Positions 16,551 through 24,608 of a stretch of DNA of 64,000 nt are shown here, one piece after another (the stretch's first letter is position 1; every line of letters starts with the position of its first letter). The DNA is taken from the NCBI GenBank assembly GCA_032334055.1, contig JAUOZS010000001.1, positions 1,400,501 to 1,464,500 of the forward strand, given 5' to 3'. Below the pieces are notes generated by a model. It searched no databases. It saw only the letters and a program-made list of their open reading frames with translations, and was not told where the DNA came from. A program made the position numbers and the translations under genes. The stretch comes from Selenomonadales bacterium 4137-cl. Its GTDB lineage: Bacteria; Bacillota; Negativicutes; Sporomusales; UBA7701.

Positions 16551-17546
16551 ATGTCCTATTGCGCAGTACTTGCCAAAACCCTCTTTCCGATGCTCGCCCC
16601 AACGGTGGCCGCCGTTCTCCGCGCCGTTTCGCCGGCGCTGCTGGACAAGGCCGGCGAAGTGCGTGTCAGGGCCGGTAAGCCGCTGCTCGTCGTTACGGGC
16701 GACGGAGACGTTTTTCTCGACGCAGCCGGCCGGCCGTCCCAGCCGGCGAAAGCGTACATCGTCAGCGGCGAGGACGTGGCCAAAACCTTGCAGATTGTCA
16801 GCCGCAACTCGCTGTACGCCTGTGAAGAGGAACTGCGCCAGGGGTTCATTACGGTGGCCGGAGGCCATCGCATCGGCATCGCGGGTCAGGCCGTGATGAC
16901 AGAGGGGGAACTGAAGTCCCTTAAGAACATCGGCTCCCTCAATATCCGCCTGTCCAGGGAAGTGCGCGGCGCAGCCGACGCCGTGATGCCATACGCGGTT
17001 TCCGGGCCCCGCCGCGTTATGAGCAGCCTTGTGATTTCGCCGCCCCGGTGCGGGAAAACCACCCTGCTCAGGGATATGGCCAGGCAATTGAGCGCCGGCG
17101 TTGCCAGCCTCGGCTTCGCCGGCGTACAGGTCGGGATTGTCGACGAACGCTCGGAGCTGGCGGCATGTCGGGATGGCGTGCCAACGGCCGATCTTGGTCC
17201 GCGGATCGATGTGCTCGACGGCTGCCCGAAAGCGGTGGGGATGCTGATGCTTATCCGGTCGATGGCGCCGCAGGTCATAATCACCGACGAACTCGGCCGT
17301 GAGGCAGACGCCGCCGCCGTGCTCGAGGCCGGACGCGCCGGCGTGGCCGTCATCGCCAGCGCGCATGGCAAGGATGTAGCCGACATCGCCGCTCGCCCTT
17401 TCGTCGGCGAGCTGATTGCCGGCCGGGTTTTCGACCGTTACATAGTTCTCGGCGACAAGCCCGCTGTCGGCGTTATTCAAGAGATTGCCGCCGGCGGCGG
17501 AGAGGTAATTTATCGCCGGTCCGGAGGTATTAAGGCATGTGGGTAA
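16551..17546 (+). CDS. spoIIIAA: Stage III sporulation protein AA (secretion-type ATPase)
   Basis: A 331-residue ATPase related to type II and IV secretion motors. It works in the mother cell as the energy source of the SpoIIIA-SpoIIQ channel that feeds the forespore. The Walker A motif is PPRCGKTTLL near residue 165, followed by IVDERSELAA and the acidic Walker B region VIITDELGREAD. The ATG follows AAAGGCGGGAC. It is first in an eight-gene operon whose members nearly touch or overlap; in Bacillus this operon is sigma-E dependent. I could not find a convincing sigma-E promoter here. Confidence 0.96.
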   Translation: MSYCAVLAKTLFPMLAPTVAAVLRAVSPALLDKAGEVRVRAGKPLLVVTGDGDVFLDAAGRPSQPAKAYIVSGEDVAKTLQIVSRNSLYACEEELRQGFITVAGGHRIGIAGQAVMTEGELKSLKNIGSLNIRLSREVRGAADAVMPYAVSGPRRVMSSLVISPPRCGKTTLLRDMARQLSAGVASLGFAGVQVGIVDERSELAACRDGVPTADLGPRIDVLDGCPKAVGMLMLIRSMAPQVIITDELGREADAAAVLEAGRAGVAVIASAHGKDVADIAARPFVGELIAGRVFDRYIVLGDKPAVGVIQEIAAGGGEVIYRRSGGIKACG

Positions 17547-18058
17547 AGCTGCTGGGAAGCGCTATGGTTATCGTCGCCGGTACCGGCATTGGCTTCGCCG
17601 CGGCCTGGCGCTACAGCGAGCGGCCGCGGCAGATCGGGCATCTGATAAGTTGCCTGACCGCTCTGAGCTCGTATGTCAATTACGCAGCCTTGCCGCTGGC
17701 AGAGGCTCTGTCCCGCGCCGCCGGCGGACTGAACAGCCCGGTGGGGGATTTTCTGCGGCGTACAGCGGCTAACATGGCAGCCCGCAACTGGCTTTCGCCG
17801 CGCGAAGCACTGGAGGAGGCGCTGGCCGAGGAAGGGCGCCGGCTTGCCTGGGAGCGGCCTGAACGGGAGACGCTGCTGCTCTTCGGCGCCAACCTCGGCG
17901 CAACCGGTCGCGAGGAACAGCAGAAATACCTGGCGATGGTGCTGGAAGAACTGCGGAGAATCGAGCACGAGGCTCTGCGGTCGAGGGATCAGAACGTAAA
18001 AATGTACCGGTACCTGGGTATCTGCGGCGGACTCGCCACGGCGATACTGCTCGTCTGA
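17537..18058 (+). CDS. spoIIIAB: Stage III sporulation protein AB
   Basis: A 173-residue mother-cell membrane protein resembling the GspF/T2SS-F platform fold and thought to work with SpoIIIAA. One membrane helix lies at residues 3-23 and another at the extreme C-terminus, with helices between that carry the family-typical RQIGHLISCLTALSSYVNY and NLGATGREEQQKYL. It overlaps spoIIIAA by 10 bases. Length is as expected. Confidence 0.94.
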   Translation: MWVKLLGSAMVIVAGTGIGFAAAWRYSERPRQIGHLISCLTALSSYVNYAALPLAEALSRAAGGLNSPVGDFLRRTAANMAARNWLSPREALEEALAEEGRRLAWERPERETLLLFGANLGATGREEQQKYLAMVLEELRRIEHEALRSRDQNVKMYRYLGICGGLATAILLV

Positions 18059-18074
18059 GAAAGGAGCATCGGCG

Positions 18075-18272
18075 ATGAATCTCGATCTATTGTTCAAGAT
18101 AGCGGGGGTGGGGATACTCATTTCCGTCTTCCATACCGCCCTCAAGCAGGCGGGCAAGGAGGACATGGCCCATCTCTGCACCCTGGCTGGTTTTACGATC
18201 GTGCTATTCTGGGTGGTCCAGCTTCTCGGCCAGCTGTTCACCACCGTGCAGACCGTGTTCAAGCTTTTCTAG
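18075..18272 (+). CDS. spoIIIAC: Stage III sporulation protein AC
   Basis: A 65-residue membrane protein with two helices, part of the SpoIIIA channel base. The sequence DLLFKIAGVGILISVFHTALKQAGKE is typical. The ATG follows AGAAAGGAGC. Homologous to the N-terminal part of SpoIIIAD. Confidence 0.94.
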   Translation: MNLDLLFKIAGVGILISVFHTALKQAGKEDMAHLCTLAGFTIVLFWVVQLLGQLFTTVQTVFKLF

Positions 18273-18281
18273 GAGGCTGGC

Positions 18282-18668
18282 ATGGAAATAATCCAGATCG
18301 TCGGCCTGGGCTTCATCGTCACCCTCCTTATTCTGATTATCCGCGGCCAGCGGCCGGAGATAGCCGTGCAGATCAGCATCACCCTGGCGACGGTCATTTT
18401 TCTCCTTGTGCTGGCCAAAATCGAAGTTGTGCTCAACCTTTTCCGCGACCTGGCTGACAAGGCCAGCGTAAGCCAGATGTACCTCAACACAATCCTGAAA
18501 ATTATCGGCATCGCCTATATAACCGAATTCGGCGCCCAGGTATGCCGCGACGCGGGCGAAGGGGCGGTGGCAGGCAAGATCGAATTCGCCGGCAAGGTGC
18601 TTGTCATGGTCCTGGCCGTTCCTATCATAGCCCTGGTGCTGGAAACGATTGTCCGACTCATTCCCTGA
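18282..18668 (+). CDS. spoIIIAD: Stage III sporulation protein AD
   Basis: A 128-residue polytopic membrane protein of the SpoIIIA channel. It starts EIIQIVGLGFIVTLLIL, has about four hydrophobic helices and the conserved ILKIIGIAYITEFGAQVCRDAG stretch. The ATG follows TAGGAGG with 7 bases between. It lies 9 bases after spoIIIAC and 10 before spoIIIAE. Confidence 0.94.
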   Translation: MEIIQIVGLGFIVTLLILIIRGQRPEIAVQISITLATVIFLLVLAKIEVVLNLFRDLADKASVSQMYLNTILKIIGIAYITEFGAQVCRDAGEGAVAGKIEFAGKVLVMVLAVPIIALVLETIVRLIP

Positions 18669-18678
18669 GGTGGCTGCG

Positions 18679-19830
18679 ATGAGAAGCTTATTGACGGTGG
18701 CGCTCATATTGCTTTTCCTTACGTCGCCGGTCTTTGCCGCCCCCGGGGACGCCGCCGGGGAATTGGCCGAAGCCCTGTCCCTCGACGATGTCAATCGCTT
18801 CATCGTGAAAATCAACCGCGAGCTAAACGAGGATATCCCGCTCCTGACCGGGGAAACGATCCGCGGGATCGCCGCCCGCGGCTTCTCATTGGACTGGGAG
18901 AGCATCAAGCGGGCGGTCGCGGCGCGCCTTTTCAAGGAACTGGCCGCCAACGCCCACCTGATGGGCAAATTGCTCTTTCTAGCCGTGCTCTGCGCCCTTC
19001 TGCAGAACCTGCAGAACTCGTTCGAGCACTCGACCGTTTCACTGCTCGCCTACAGTATCTGCTATATCTTTCTGGCTGTCATCGCCCTGACCGCCTTCTA
19101 TAACGCCATAACGCTGGCGCGGGACACGGTAGGCAATATGGTCGGCTTCATGGAAGCGCTCCTGCCCCTGCTCATTTCACTGCTGGCCGGGGTCGGCGCC
19201 GTTACCACCGCGGCGCTGTTCACCCCCCTGATGCTGTTCGTCGTGGGCACGGTCAGCATCGTCGTAAAAGATGTGGTCTTGCCGCTTTTTTTTCTGGCAG
19301 CCGTGCTCCAATGCGTCAACTTTCTTTCTAACAAGTACCAGGTCACCAATCTGTGCGGCCTCTTCCGTCAAGGCGGCATGGCGGTGCTGGGGCTCACTCT
19401 TGTCGTTTTCGTCGGCGTCATCACCGTGCAGGGCGTCGCCGGCGGCGTCGCCGACGGCGTTGCCCTGCGCACCGCCAAATACGCGACCGCTACCTTCATC
19501 CCGGTTGTCGGCAAAATGTTCGCTGACACGGTGGAATTGGTCATGGGGGCGTCCTTGCTGCTGAAGAACGCTATCGGCCTGTTCGGTATAGCGACCGTGT
19601 TGACCCTTTGCGCCCTGCCGCTGATAAAACTGGTGTCGCTGATCGTTGTTATAAAGCTGGCCGGGGCGCTTGTCCAGCCGATGGGCGACGAAAAAATGGC
19701 CAAATGCCTCGACGGCATGGGCGATAACCTGATGCTTGTTTTCGGCGGCGTGCTGGCGGTAGCGGTAATGTTTTTCCTGACGATCACGATGATCGTCGGC
19801 GTTGGCAGCGTCACGATGATGCTGAGGTAA
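18679..19830 (+). CDS. spoIIIAE: Stage III sporulation protein AE
   Basis: A 383-residue protein with an N-terminal signal-like segment (residues 1-20) and at least six membrane helices in its second half. It is a core membrane part of the SpoIIIA feeding channel. ATG 18679 is chosen because GAGGTGG at 18667-18673 lies 5 bases upstream; an in-frame TTG at 18649 would lie inside spoIIIAD without a site. Confidence 0.94.
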   Translation: MRSLLTVALILLFLTSPVFAAPGDAAGELAEALSLDDVNRFIVKINRELNEDIPLLTGETIRGIAARGFSLDWESIKRAVAARLFKELAANAHLMGKLLFLAVLCALLQNLQNSFEHSTVSLLAYSICYIFLAVIALTAFYNAITLARDTVGNMVGFMEALLPLLISLLAGVGAVTTAALFTPLMLFVVGTVSIVVKDVVLPLFFLAAVLQCVNFLSNKYQVTNLCGLFRQGGMAVLGLTLVVFVGVITVQGVAGGVADGVALRTAKYATATFIPVVGKMFADTVELVMGASLLLKNAIGLFGIATVLTLCALPLIKLVSLIVVIKLAGALVQPMGDEKMAKCLDGMGDNLMLVFGGVLAVAVMFFLTITMIVGVGSVTMMLR

Positions 19831-19846
19831 GGAAAGGGGTATAACC

Positions 19847-20440
19847 TTGCTGTCTGCACTAACCGACTGGGTCAGAAACATCATCATGGTCGTCCTGTTC
19901 GCCACCTTCCTCGAACTGCTCCTGCCGTCGAGCGGCATGCAGCGGTTCGTGCGGGTAATAATGGGGATGCTCATCCTGCTTGCCATCCTCGGTCCGGCCG
20001 TCGATATCCTCCAAAGCCGCATCACTCCGGAAATGCCTGCGTTCGCCGGACAAAGCGACCCGGCCGCCGACCGGGTCACTAGCGGTGCGGAAGCCGTCGT
20101 CCGCGCCCGCGACCGGCTGGCGGCAGAATACTATCGTAAGGACCTGGCCCGGCAGATCCGGGCGGTGGTGGCCGGCATCGACGGCGTCGCCGACGCACGG
20201 GTGGCGGTCGAGCTTGAGCAGGGCGAGGGAGGGCGGGCCGGAGCCCTTGGCAAAGTTAGAATCTTCGTATCACCCGGATTGACCTCCGCCGACCGGAAAG
20301 TGGCGAAAATTACCGTCGGGAAAGAAGACGGGGCGCATATGGGCGAGCTTAGACCGGCTTTGCGCGAAAGAATCGTCCGCACAGTGTCGGAGCTTTATCA
20401 ACTGCCGGTGTCGCATATCGATGTAACGAAGATGAATTAG
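19847..20440 (+). CDS. spoIIIAF: Stage III sporulation protein AF
   Basis: A 197-residue protein with two N-terminal membrane helices (about residues 10-60) and a soluble ring-building-like C-terminal domain ending in SELYQLPVSHIDVTKMN. It is part of the SpoIIIA complex. The start is a TTG behind AAGGAAAGGGG. Confidence 0.92.
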   Translation: MLSALTDWVRNIIMVVLFATFLELLLPSSGMQRFVRVIMGMLILLAILGPAVDILQSRITPEMPAFAGQSDPAADRVTSGAEAVVRARDRLAAEYYRKDLARQIRAVVAGIDGVADARVAVELEQGEGGRAGALGKVRIFVSPGLTSADRKVAKITVGKEDGAHMGELRPALRERIVRTVSELYQLPVSHIDVTKMN

Positions 20441-20455
20441 GAGGGAGGCCTGACG

Positions 20456-21058
20456 ATGAGCGTTATAGGAGAATTCGTAACGACTACGAAGAGAATATGG
20501 CCGGCCAGGTTGGTGAGGGAGGGGGTCCTGAGCCCCCGCCTGCTGCTGCTCGGAGTTATCGGCGTACTTCTCCTGGCTTTCGGCAGCCTCTACGAAGCTC
20601 AGCCGGCAAAGCCCAGGCAGGCTGTCCCGACCGAACCGGCAAGGAGCGTCATGGTGCCCCGCAGCTACGAAGAAGCGTTGGAAGCCAAACTCGCCAACCT
20701 GCTCTCTCAGGTCAAGGGCGCCGGCGCGGTCGCCGTCAGCGTTACGCTGGAAAGCGGCATTACCCAGGAATACGCCCGCAACACCGTCCGGGAAAGCCGA
20801 ACCGTCCAGGAACGCGATAATTCGGGAGGCGTACGTACGACGACCGAAAGCAAGGAAAGCAATCAGGTGCTGCTCGGCCGCGACAACGGCGTCGACCGTC
20901 CGGTGATGGTGCGGGAAACGAAGCCGGCGGTGAAGGGGGTGCTGGTTATCGCCGAGGGAGCGGGCGACTCGCTGGTGAAAGCCAATCTTACCAAAGCGGT
21001 GGAAGCCGGCCTCGGTCTTCCGTCCTATAAGATTACCGTACTGCCGCAGAGAAAGTGA
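20456..21058 (+). CDS. spoIIIAG: Stage III sporulation protein AG
   Basis: A 200-residue bitopic protein with one membrane helix near residues 24-42 and an extracytoplasmic ring-building domain. SpoIIIAG forms the large ring of the feeding channel in Bacillus. The linker in the middle is rich in Arg, Glu, Ser and Thr, matching the insertion that forms the beta-barrel collar. The ATG follows GGAGGGAGG. Confidence 0.93.
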   Translation: MSVIGEFVTTTKRIWPARLVREGVLSPRLLLLGVIGVLLLAFGSLYEAQPAKPRQAVPTEPARSVMVPRSYEEALEAKLANLLSQVKGAGAVAVSVTLESGITQEYARNTVRESRTVQERDNSGGVRTTTESKESNQVLLGRDNGVDRPVMVRETKPAVKGVLVIAEGAGDSLVKANLTKAVEAGLGLPSYKITVLPQRK

Positions 21059-21070
21059 GGTGAGGCCTCT

Positions 21071-21598
21071 ATGAGAGTATTGCTGGTCAGGAAAGCGGGG
21101 CGCCTGTTGACGGCGGTTGTCGGCGTCGTAGTCGTCCTGGCGGTCGTAGCCGCGATGTTTGCCTACGGGCGGGAATACCGCAGCGCCAGGGTCGACCGTT
21201 CCAACGCCATGCAGGTTATCAGGCCGGTCCCCGAACAGATCGCCCCCGCCGTAAGCGATTTTTACACCGAATACCGCCTGGAGCGCGACCGGGTGAGGAG
21301 CGAACGTTCCGACCTGTTGCGCGAGGCGCTGAAAAACGCCAAAACGGAAGAGTCGCGGCAAAAAGCTCAGGACGCCGTACTTAAGCTTGTGCTGGAAAAG
21401 CAACGGGAGTCGGAGATGGAGAATCTCATTAAAGCTAAAGGCTTTGCCGACGCGTTGGTTTTTGTCCGCGACAACGCCGTCAGCGCAGTGGTCAAGACCC
21501 ACACGCTCAACCGTGATGAAGTGATGCAGGTAGCTGACGTGATTGGCCGCGTGAGCGGCGCGAAGCCGGAAGACATAACAATAAGCGCTAAACCGTGA
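21071..21598 (+). CDS. spoIIIAH: Stage III sporulation protein AH
   Basis: A 175-residue bitopic protein with a helix at residues 12-32 and an extracytoplasmic domain of the YscJ/FliF type. In Bacillus it binds SpoIIQ across the intermembrane space. It is shorter than the Bacillus protein because the linker after the helix is short. The C-terminal ring-building part, VKTHTLNRDEVMQVADVIG, is clear. No spoIIQ is in the window. Confidence 0.92.
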   Translation: MRVLLVRKAGRLLTAVVGVVVVLAVVAAMFAYGREYRSARVDRSNAMQVIRPVPEQIAPAVSDFYTEYRLERDRVRSERSDLLREALKNAKTEESRQKAQDAVLKLVLEKQRESEMENLIKAKGFADALVFVRDNAVSAVVKTHTLNRDEVMQVADVIGRVSGAKPEDITISAKP

Positions 21599-21603
21599 TC
21601 CAG

Positions 21604-21630
21604 AAGCTGTCCCGCCGGGACAGCTTTTGT
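21604..21630 (+). terminator. Terminator of the spoIIIA operon
   Basis: AAGCTGTCCC and GGGACAGCTT surround GCC, followed by TTTGTGCG. The stem is strong and the T-run short. Confidence 0.8.
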
Positions 21631-21677
21631 GCGTATTGTTTTCCGGGTTTCGCTAAGTCCTTTCCGCGCACATATAT

Positions 21678-21707
21678 TTGCTAAGAAGCGGAAAAGTCTG
21701 GTATAAT
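21678..21707 (+). promoter_or_regulatory. Sigma-A promoter of the asp23-amaP-nusB operon
   Basis: TTGCTA (21678-21683), an 18-base spacer and TATAAT (21702-21707). Confidence 0.75.
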
Positions 21708-21776
21708 AATTCACAGTTATAATGCGTCGTGAAAACCAATATAATTGTTGTAATAAGGGAGAAAGGGAGAGCGGCG

Positions 21777-22172
21777 ATGGAAAAGAAGCTCGAGAGGACT
21801 GAGCATAACGACGTCGGCTCGATACGGATCGCCGACGAGGTCGTGGGCATAATCGCCGGCATGGCGGCGACGGAAGTTCCCGGAGTGGCTGGCATGAGCG
21901 GCGGCCTGGTGGGCGGCATCGCCGAAATGCTCGGCAAACGCAACCTGTCAAAAGGCGTCAAGGTGGAAGTAGGCGAACGCGAAGCCGCCGTAGACCTGTT
22001 CATAATCGTTGAGTACGGGGTGCGAATTCCCGATGTGGCTCTCCAGGTTCAGGAAAACGTGAAACGGGCCATAGAATCGATGACCGGACTCGATGTCGTG
22101 GAGGTCAACATCCACGTTCAGGGGGTCGGGTTCGCCCCGGACGTCAAGGACGAAGACGTCCGCGTCCGCTAG
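21777..22172 (+). CDS. Asp23/Gls24 family envelope stress protein
   Basis: A 131-residue protein of the Asp23/DUF322 family (YqhY/YloU of Bacillus). In Staphylococcus Asp23 is anchored at the membrane by AmaP, the product of the next gene here. The typical core GSIRIADEVVGIIAGMAATEVPGV and VNIHVQGV is present. ATG 21777 follows GGGAGAG; an upstream GTG at 21729 lacks a site. Confidence 0.92.
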   Translation: MEKKLERTEHNDVGSIRIADEVVGIIAGMAATEVPGVAGMSGGLVGGIAEMLGKRNLSKGVKVEVGEREAAVDLFIIVEYGVRIPDVALQVQENVKRAIESMTGLDVVEVNIHVQGVGFAPDVKDEDVRVR

Positions 22173-22184
22173 AAAGGAGTAATT

Positions 22185-22724
22185 ATGGGGATCTTTGACC
22201 GGATCATCCTTTCCATCTACACCTTGCTGCTCGCCTTCCTGTCGCTGGGCGTGATCATCATTTCGCTCCGTCTCGTTTCTTTGGAGCAGTTATGGACAAG
22301 CATTTCGCTCATCTACGGTCAGTGGGAGGCCGGAATGGTGGCCGCCGTTTTCCTGCTGGTCAGCATTAGGCTGCTGCTGGCAGGGTTGCGCTCACGCGGC
22401 AGAGGCAACACCATCATCCACCACAACGAAATGGGCGATATCCATATCGCGCTCAAAGCGGTGGAAAACTTGGTCGAAAAGGCGGCCCGCCAGGTGCGCG
22501 GCGTCAGAGGCGTCAAAGTGGTGGCCAATCACTCGGCGGGGGGGCTCAAGCTACGGATTAAAGCCGTCATCAGCCCCGAGGGCAATATTCCGAGCGTTAC
22601 CGCCGAGATCCAGCAACGGGTGAGCGACTATATCAAGCGAACTGTCGGCGTGGATTTGGCTGACATGCACATTTTCGTCGAAAACATATCCAATGACTTC
22701 AAATCCAAGCATCGGGTGGAATAG
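22185..22724 (+). CDS. amaP: Alkaline shock response membrane anchor protein AmaP
   Basis: A 179-residue protein with two N-terminal membrane helices (about residues 8-32 and 48-66) and a C-terminal Asp23-like domain (HIALKAVENLVEKAARQV, then VNLAD-like end). This is the AmaP layout. It follows asp23 by 12 bases behind AGAAAGGAG, the arrangement expected for an anchor and its partner. Confidence 0.9.
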   Translation: MGIFDRIILSIYTLLLAFLSLGVIIISLRLVSLEQLWTSISLIYGQWEAGMVAAVFLLVSIRLLLAGLRSRGRGNTIIHHNEMGDIHIALKAVENLVEKAARQVRGVRGVKVVANHSAGGLKLRIKAVISPEGNIPSVTAEIQQRVSDYIKRTVGVDLADMHIFVENISNDFKSKHRVE

Positions 22725-22736
22725 GGGGCGGGCTTG

Positions 22737-22964
22737 ATGGACCGCAAGCTGATTGAGGAAATCTGGCAGCATCACAGCGGGAAGGTCGTCGGTTCGACGA
22801 TTGGCTTCGCCCTTGGCGTCCTGATAATCATTTTCGGTTTCTTTCAGACTATCTTTGTCCTGCTGTGCGTGACCGCCGGCTACATAGTCGGCAAACGCAT
22901 TGATGAAAAAGAAGATATCATGGACATATTGGACAAGCTATTACCGCCGGGATACCACAGGTAA
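22737..22964 (+). CDS. DUF2273 small membrane protein
   Basis: A 75-residue protein with two closely spaced hydrophobic helices (VVGSTIGFALGVLIIIFGFF and a second ending in VTAGYIVGKRID). DUF2273 proteins are found with Asp23 and AmaP and are thought to belong to the same membrane assembly; the function is unknown. ATG 22737 is favoured over the adjacent TTG 22734 by spacing from the GGGGGCGGG site. Confidence 0.85.
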   Translation: MDRKLIEEIWQHHSGKVVGSTIGFALGVLIIIFGFFQTIFVLLCVTAGYIVGKRIDEKEDIMDILDKLLPPGYHR

Positions 22965-22983
22965 AAGAAGCGGGGGACGAAGC

Positions 22984-23397
22984 ATGAGCCGCAGGAAGGC
23001 CAGGGAAATGGCCCTGCAGACACTATATCAACTAGATTTCAACGCCACTGAACCGGAACAGGCGCTTGCCACTGCCGTCGAAGAGGCTGGCGAGCCGGAC
23101 GCCAAAACCATGGATTACGCCTGGGCGCTGGTTAGCGGCGCGAATGCCAACAGGACCGCCATTGACGAGATAATCGCCGGCGCGTCGACCGAATGGAAGC
23201 TTGACCGGATGGCCAGTGTCGACCGTAACATCGCCCGCATCGCCATTTACGAGATGCGGTTCGGCAGCGAGCCGCTTACCCCAAACGTCGTCATCAACGA
23301 GGCGGTGGAGCTTGCCAAGACTTTCGGCACCGAGGAATCCAGTCGTTTCGTCAATGGCATTCTCGGTTCGCTGGTCAAGAAAAAGGGTGCGACATGA
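22984..23397 (+). CDS. nusB: Transcription antitermination factor NusB
   Basis: A 137-residue all-helical protein that binds boxA RNA together with NusE and supports rRNA antitermination. It starts MSRRKAREMALQTLYQLDF and carries VDRNIARIAIYEMRF and PNVVINEAVELAKTFGTEESSRFVNGILG. ATG 22984 follows GGGGACGAAGC; the frame is open further upstream, but there it overlaps the DUF2273 gene. Confidence 0.96.
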   Translation: MSRRKAREMALQTLYQLDFNATEPEQALATAVEEAGEPDAKTMDYAWALVSGANANRTAIDEIIAGASTEWKLDRMASVDRNIARIAIYEMRFGSEPLTPNVVINEAVELAKTFGTEESSRFVNGILGSLVKKKGAT

Positions 23398-24335
23398 AGC
23401 TCGTGCTCGGTATCGACACCAGCTGCTACACGACGTCCGTAGCCCTGATGGGCGAAGACGGCTGCCTGGTGGCCGACGAGCGCCGCCTGTTGAGCGTCAG
23501 AGCCGGGGGCCGGGGGCTGGCGCAGTCGGAAATGGTTTATCAGCATACCCGGCGTCTGCCCGAGCTTTTCGCAGCAGCCGCCGCCAAAGCCGGCGGTCCG
23601 CTAAAATTGACGGCCGTCGCCGCATCCACTCTGCCCCGGTCGCTTCCTGAATCATATATGCCGGCTTTTCTTGTAGGGGCGGGCTATGCCCGGGTCGTCG
23701 CCGCGGCACAGGCCGTGCCTTTTATTTCTCTGAGCCATCAGGAGGGACACATCCTAGCCGGCGCCTGGTCCGCCGGCGGACCGTCCGAGGAGCGGTACCT
23801 GGCTGTCCACGCGTCTGGCGGCACGACCGAGATCGTGCTCGTAGTGCGCGAGGCAGCCGGGCTAAAGGTTGAAGCTCTCGGCGGCACGTGCGACATCGCC
23901 GCCGGGCAGTTAATCGACCGCGTCGGCGTGGCTCTCGGCCTGCCGTTTCCGGCCGGCCCCCGCCTCGAAGAGCTCGCCCTGGAGGGTCAGGCTGCGCCGG
24001 CTTCCCTGCCGGTGGCGGCCAGGGGCCTGAGGCTGAGCTTTGCCGGCCCCGAAACCCACGCGCAGCGGCTGCTTGCCAGGGGGGAAGCCCCGGCCGCCGT
24101 CGCCGCCGGTATCCAGGCCTGCGTCGCTGAATCGCTGCTCGGGCTGTGCCGGGCGGCGGTTGACGCCACCGGCGCCGGCGCCGTCCTGTTCGTCGGCGGC
24201 GTACTGGCGAACGCCTTCATCCGTGGCCGTATAACAACAGTCCTGGGAGCGGCCGGCCTCAGCCTGTACTTCCCCGAACCGCGCTACAGCGGCGACAACG
24301 CCGTCGGCGCGGCTTGCCGGGCCAGGTTTCGCTAG
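23394..24335 (+). CDS. Kae1-like (TsaD paralogue) protein
   Basis: A 313-residue ASKHA-fold protein of the Kae1/TsaD superfamily. TsaD makes the t6A base of tRNA with TsaB and TsaE, but the usual TsaD is longer and carries NHLEGH-type and GHT motifs. Here the metal-binding pair is kept as SHQEGH, a phosphate loop reads ASGGTTEIVLV, and GGVLAN appears near the end. It therefore looks like a second, divergent family member with unknown substrate, often annotated as an O-sialoglycoprotein endopeptidase. It overlaps nusB by 4 bases and sits where Bacillus has folD. Confidence 0.8.
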   Translation: MKLVLGIDTSCYTTSVALMGEDGCLVADERRLLSVRAGGRGLAQSEMVYQHTRRLPELFAAAAAKAGGPLKLTAVAASTLPRSLPESYMPAFLVGAGYARVVAAAQAVPFISLSHQEGHILAGAWSAGGPSEERYLAVHASGGTTEIVLVVREAAGLKVEALGGTCDIAAGQLIDRVGVALGLPFPAGPRLEELALEGQAAPASLPVAARGLRLSFAGPETHAQRLLARGEAPAAVAAGIQACVAESLLGLCRAAVDATGAGAVLFVGGVLANAFIRGRITTVLGAAGLSLYFPEPRYSGDNAVGAACRARFR

Positions 24336-24390
24336 CACCACTTTCGCCGACGCGGCATATGATAAACTAACATATGCGGAGGTGGCGGCG

Positions 24391-24528
24391 ATGCTGGTCT
24401 ACATCATCGGTGGCGCGGTTATCGGGGCGGTCATCGGTCACTTGGTCCCGCCGGGTTCGATATTCTGGTTCGCGGTCGGCGCTGTCAGCGGCGCACTCGT
24501 GCAGCGGTACTGGGGCCGCAGATTCTGA
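24391..24528 (+). CDS. 45-residue glycine-rich membrane peptide
   Basis: A 46-codon gene with a strong GGAGGTGG site 5-6 bases before the ATG. The protein has a Gly-zipper-like helix (IIGGAVIGAVIGHLVPPG) and a second hydrophobic stretch (FWFAVGAVSGALV), then a basic end. It resembles XapX-type short membrane proteins in shape, but I cannot assign a family. It lies between the Kae1-like gene and xseA. Confidence 0.7.
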   Translation: MLVYIIGGAVIGAVIGHLVPPGSIFWFAVGAVSGALVQRYWGRRF

Positions 24529-24559
24529 CGGTCCGCGCCAGGCATTTTTTTTTGCGCGG

Positions 24560-24575
24560 CTAAATTTATATTTAG
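24560..24575 (+). other. A/T-rich palindrome before xseA
   Basis: CTAAAT and ATTTAG flank TTAT. It lies just after a CCGCGC/GCGCGG repeat with nine T in its loop. It could be an operator; no promoter is clear. Confidence 0.3.
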
Positions 24576-24608
24576 TTAATTTCTCAAGGCATAAAGACTG
24601 GCAGGGTG

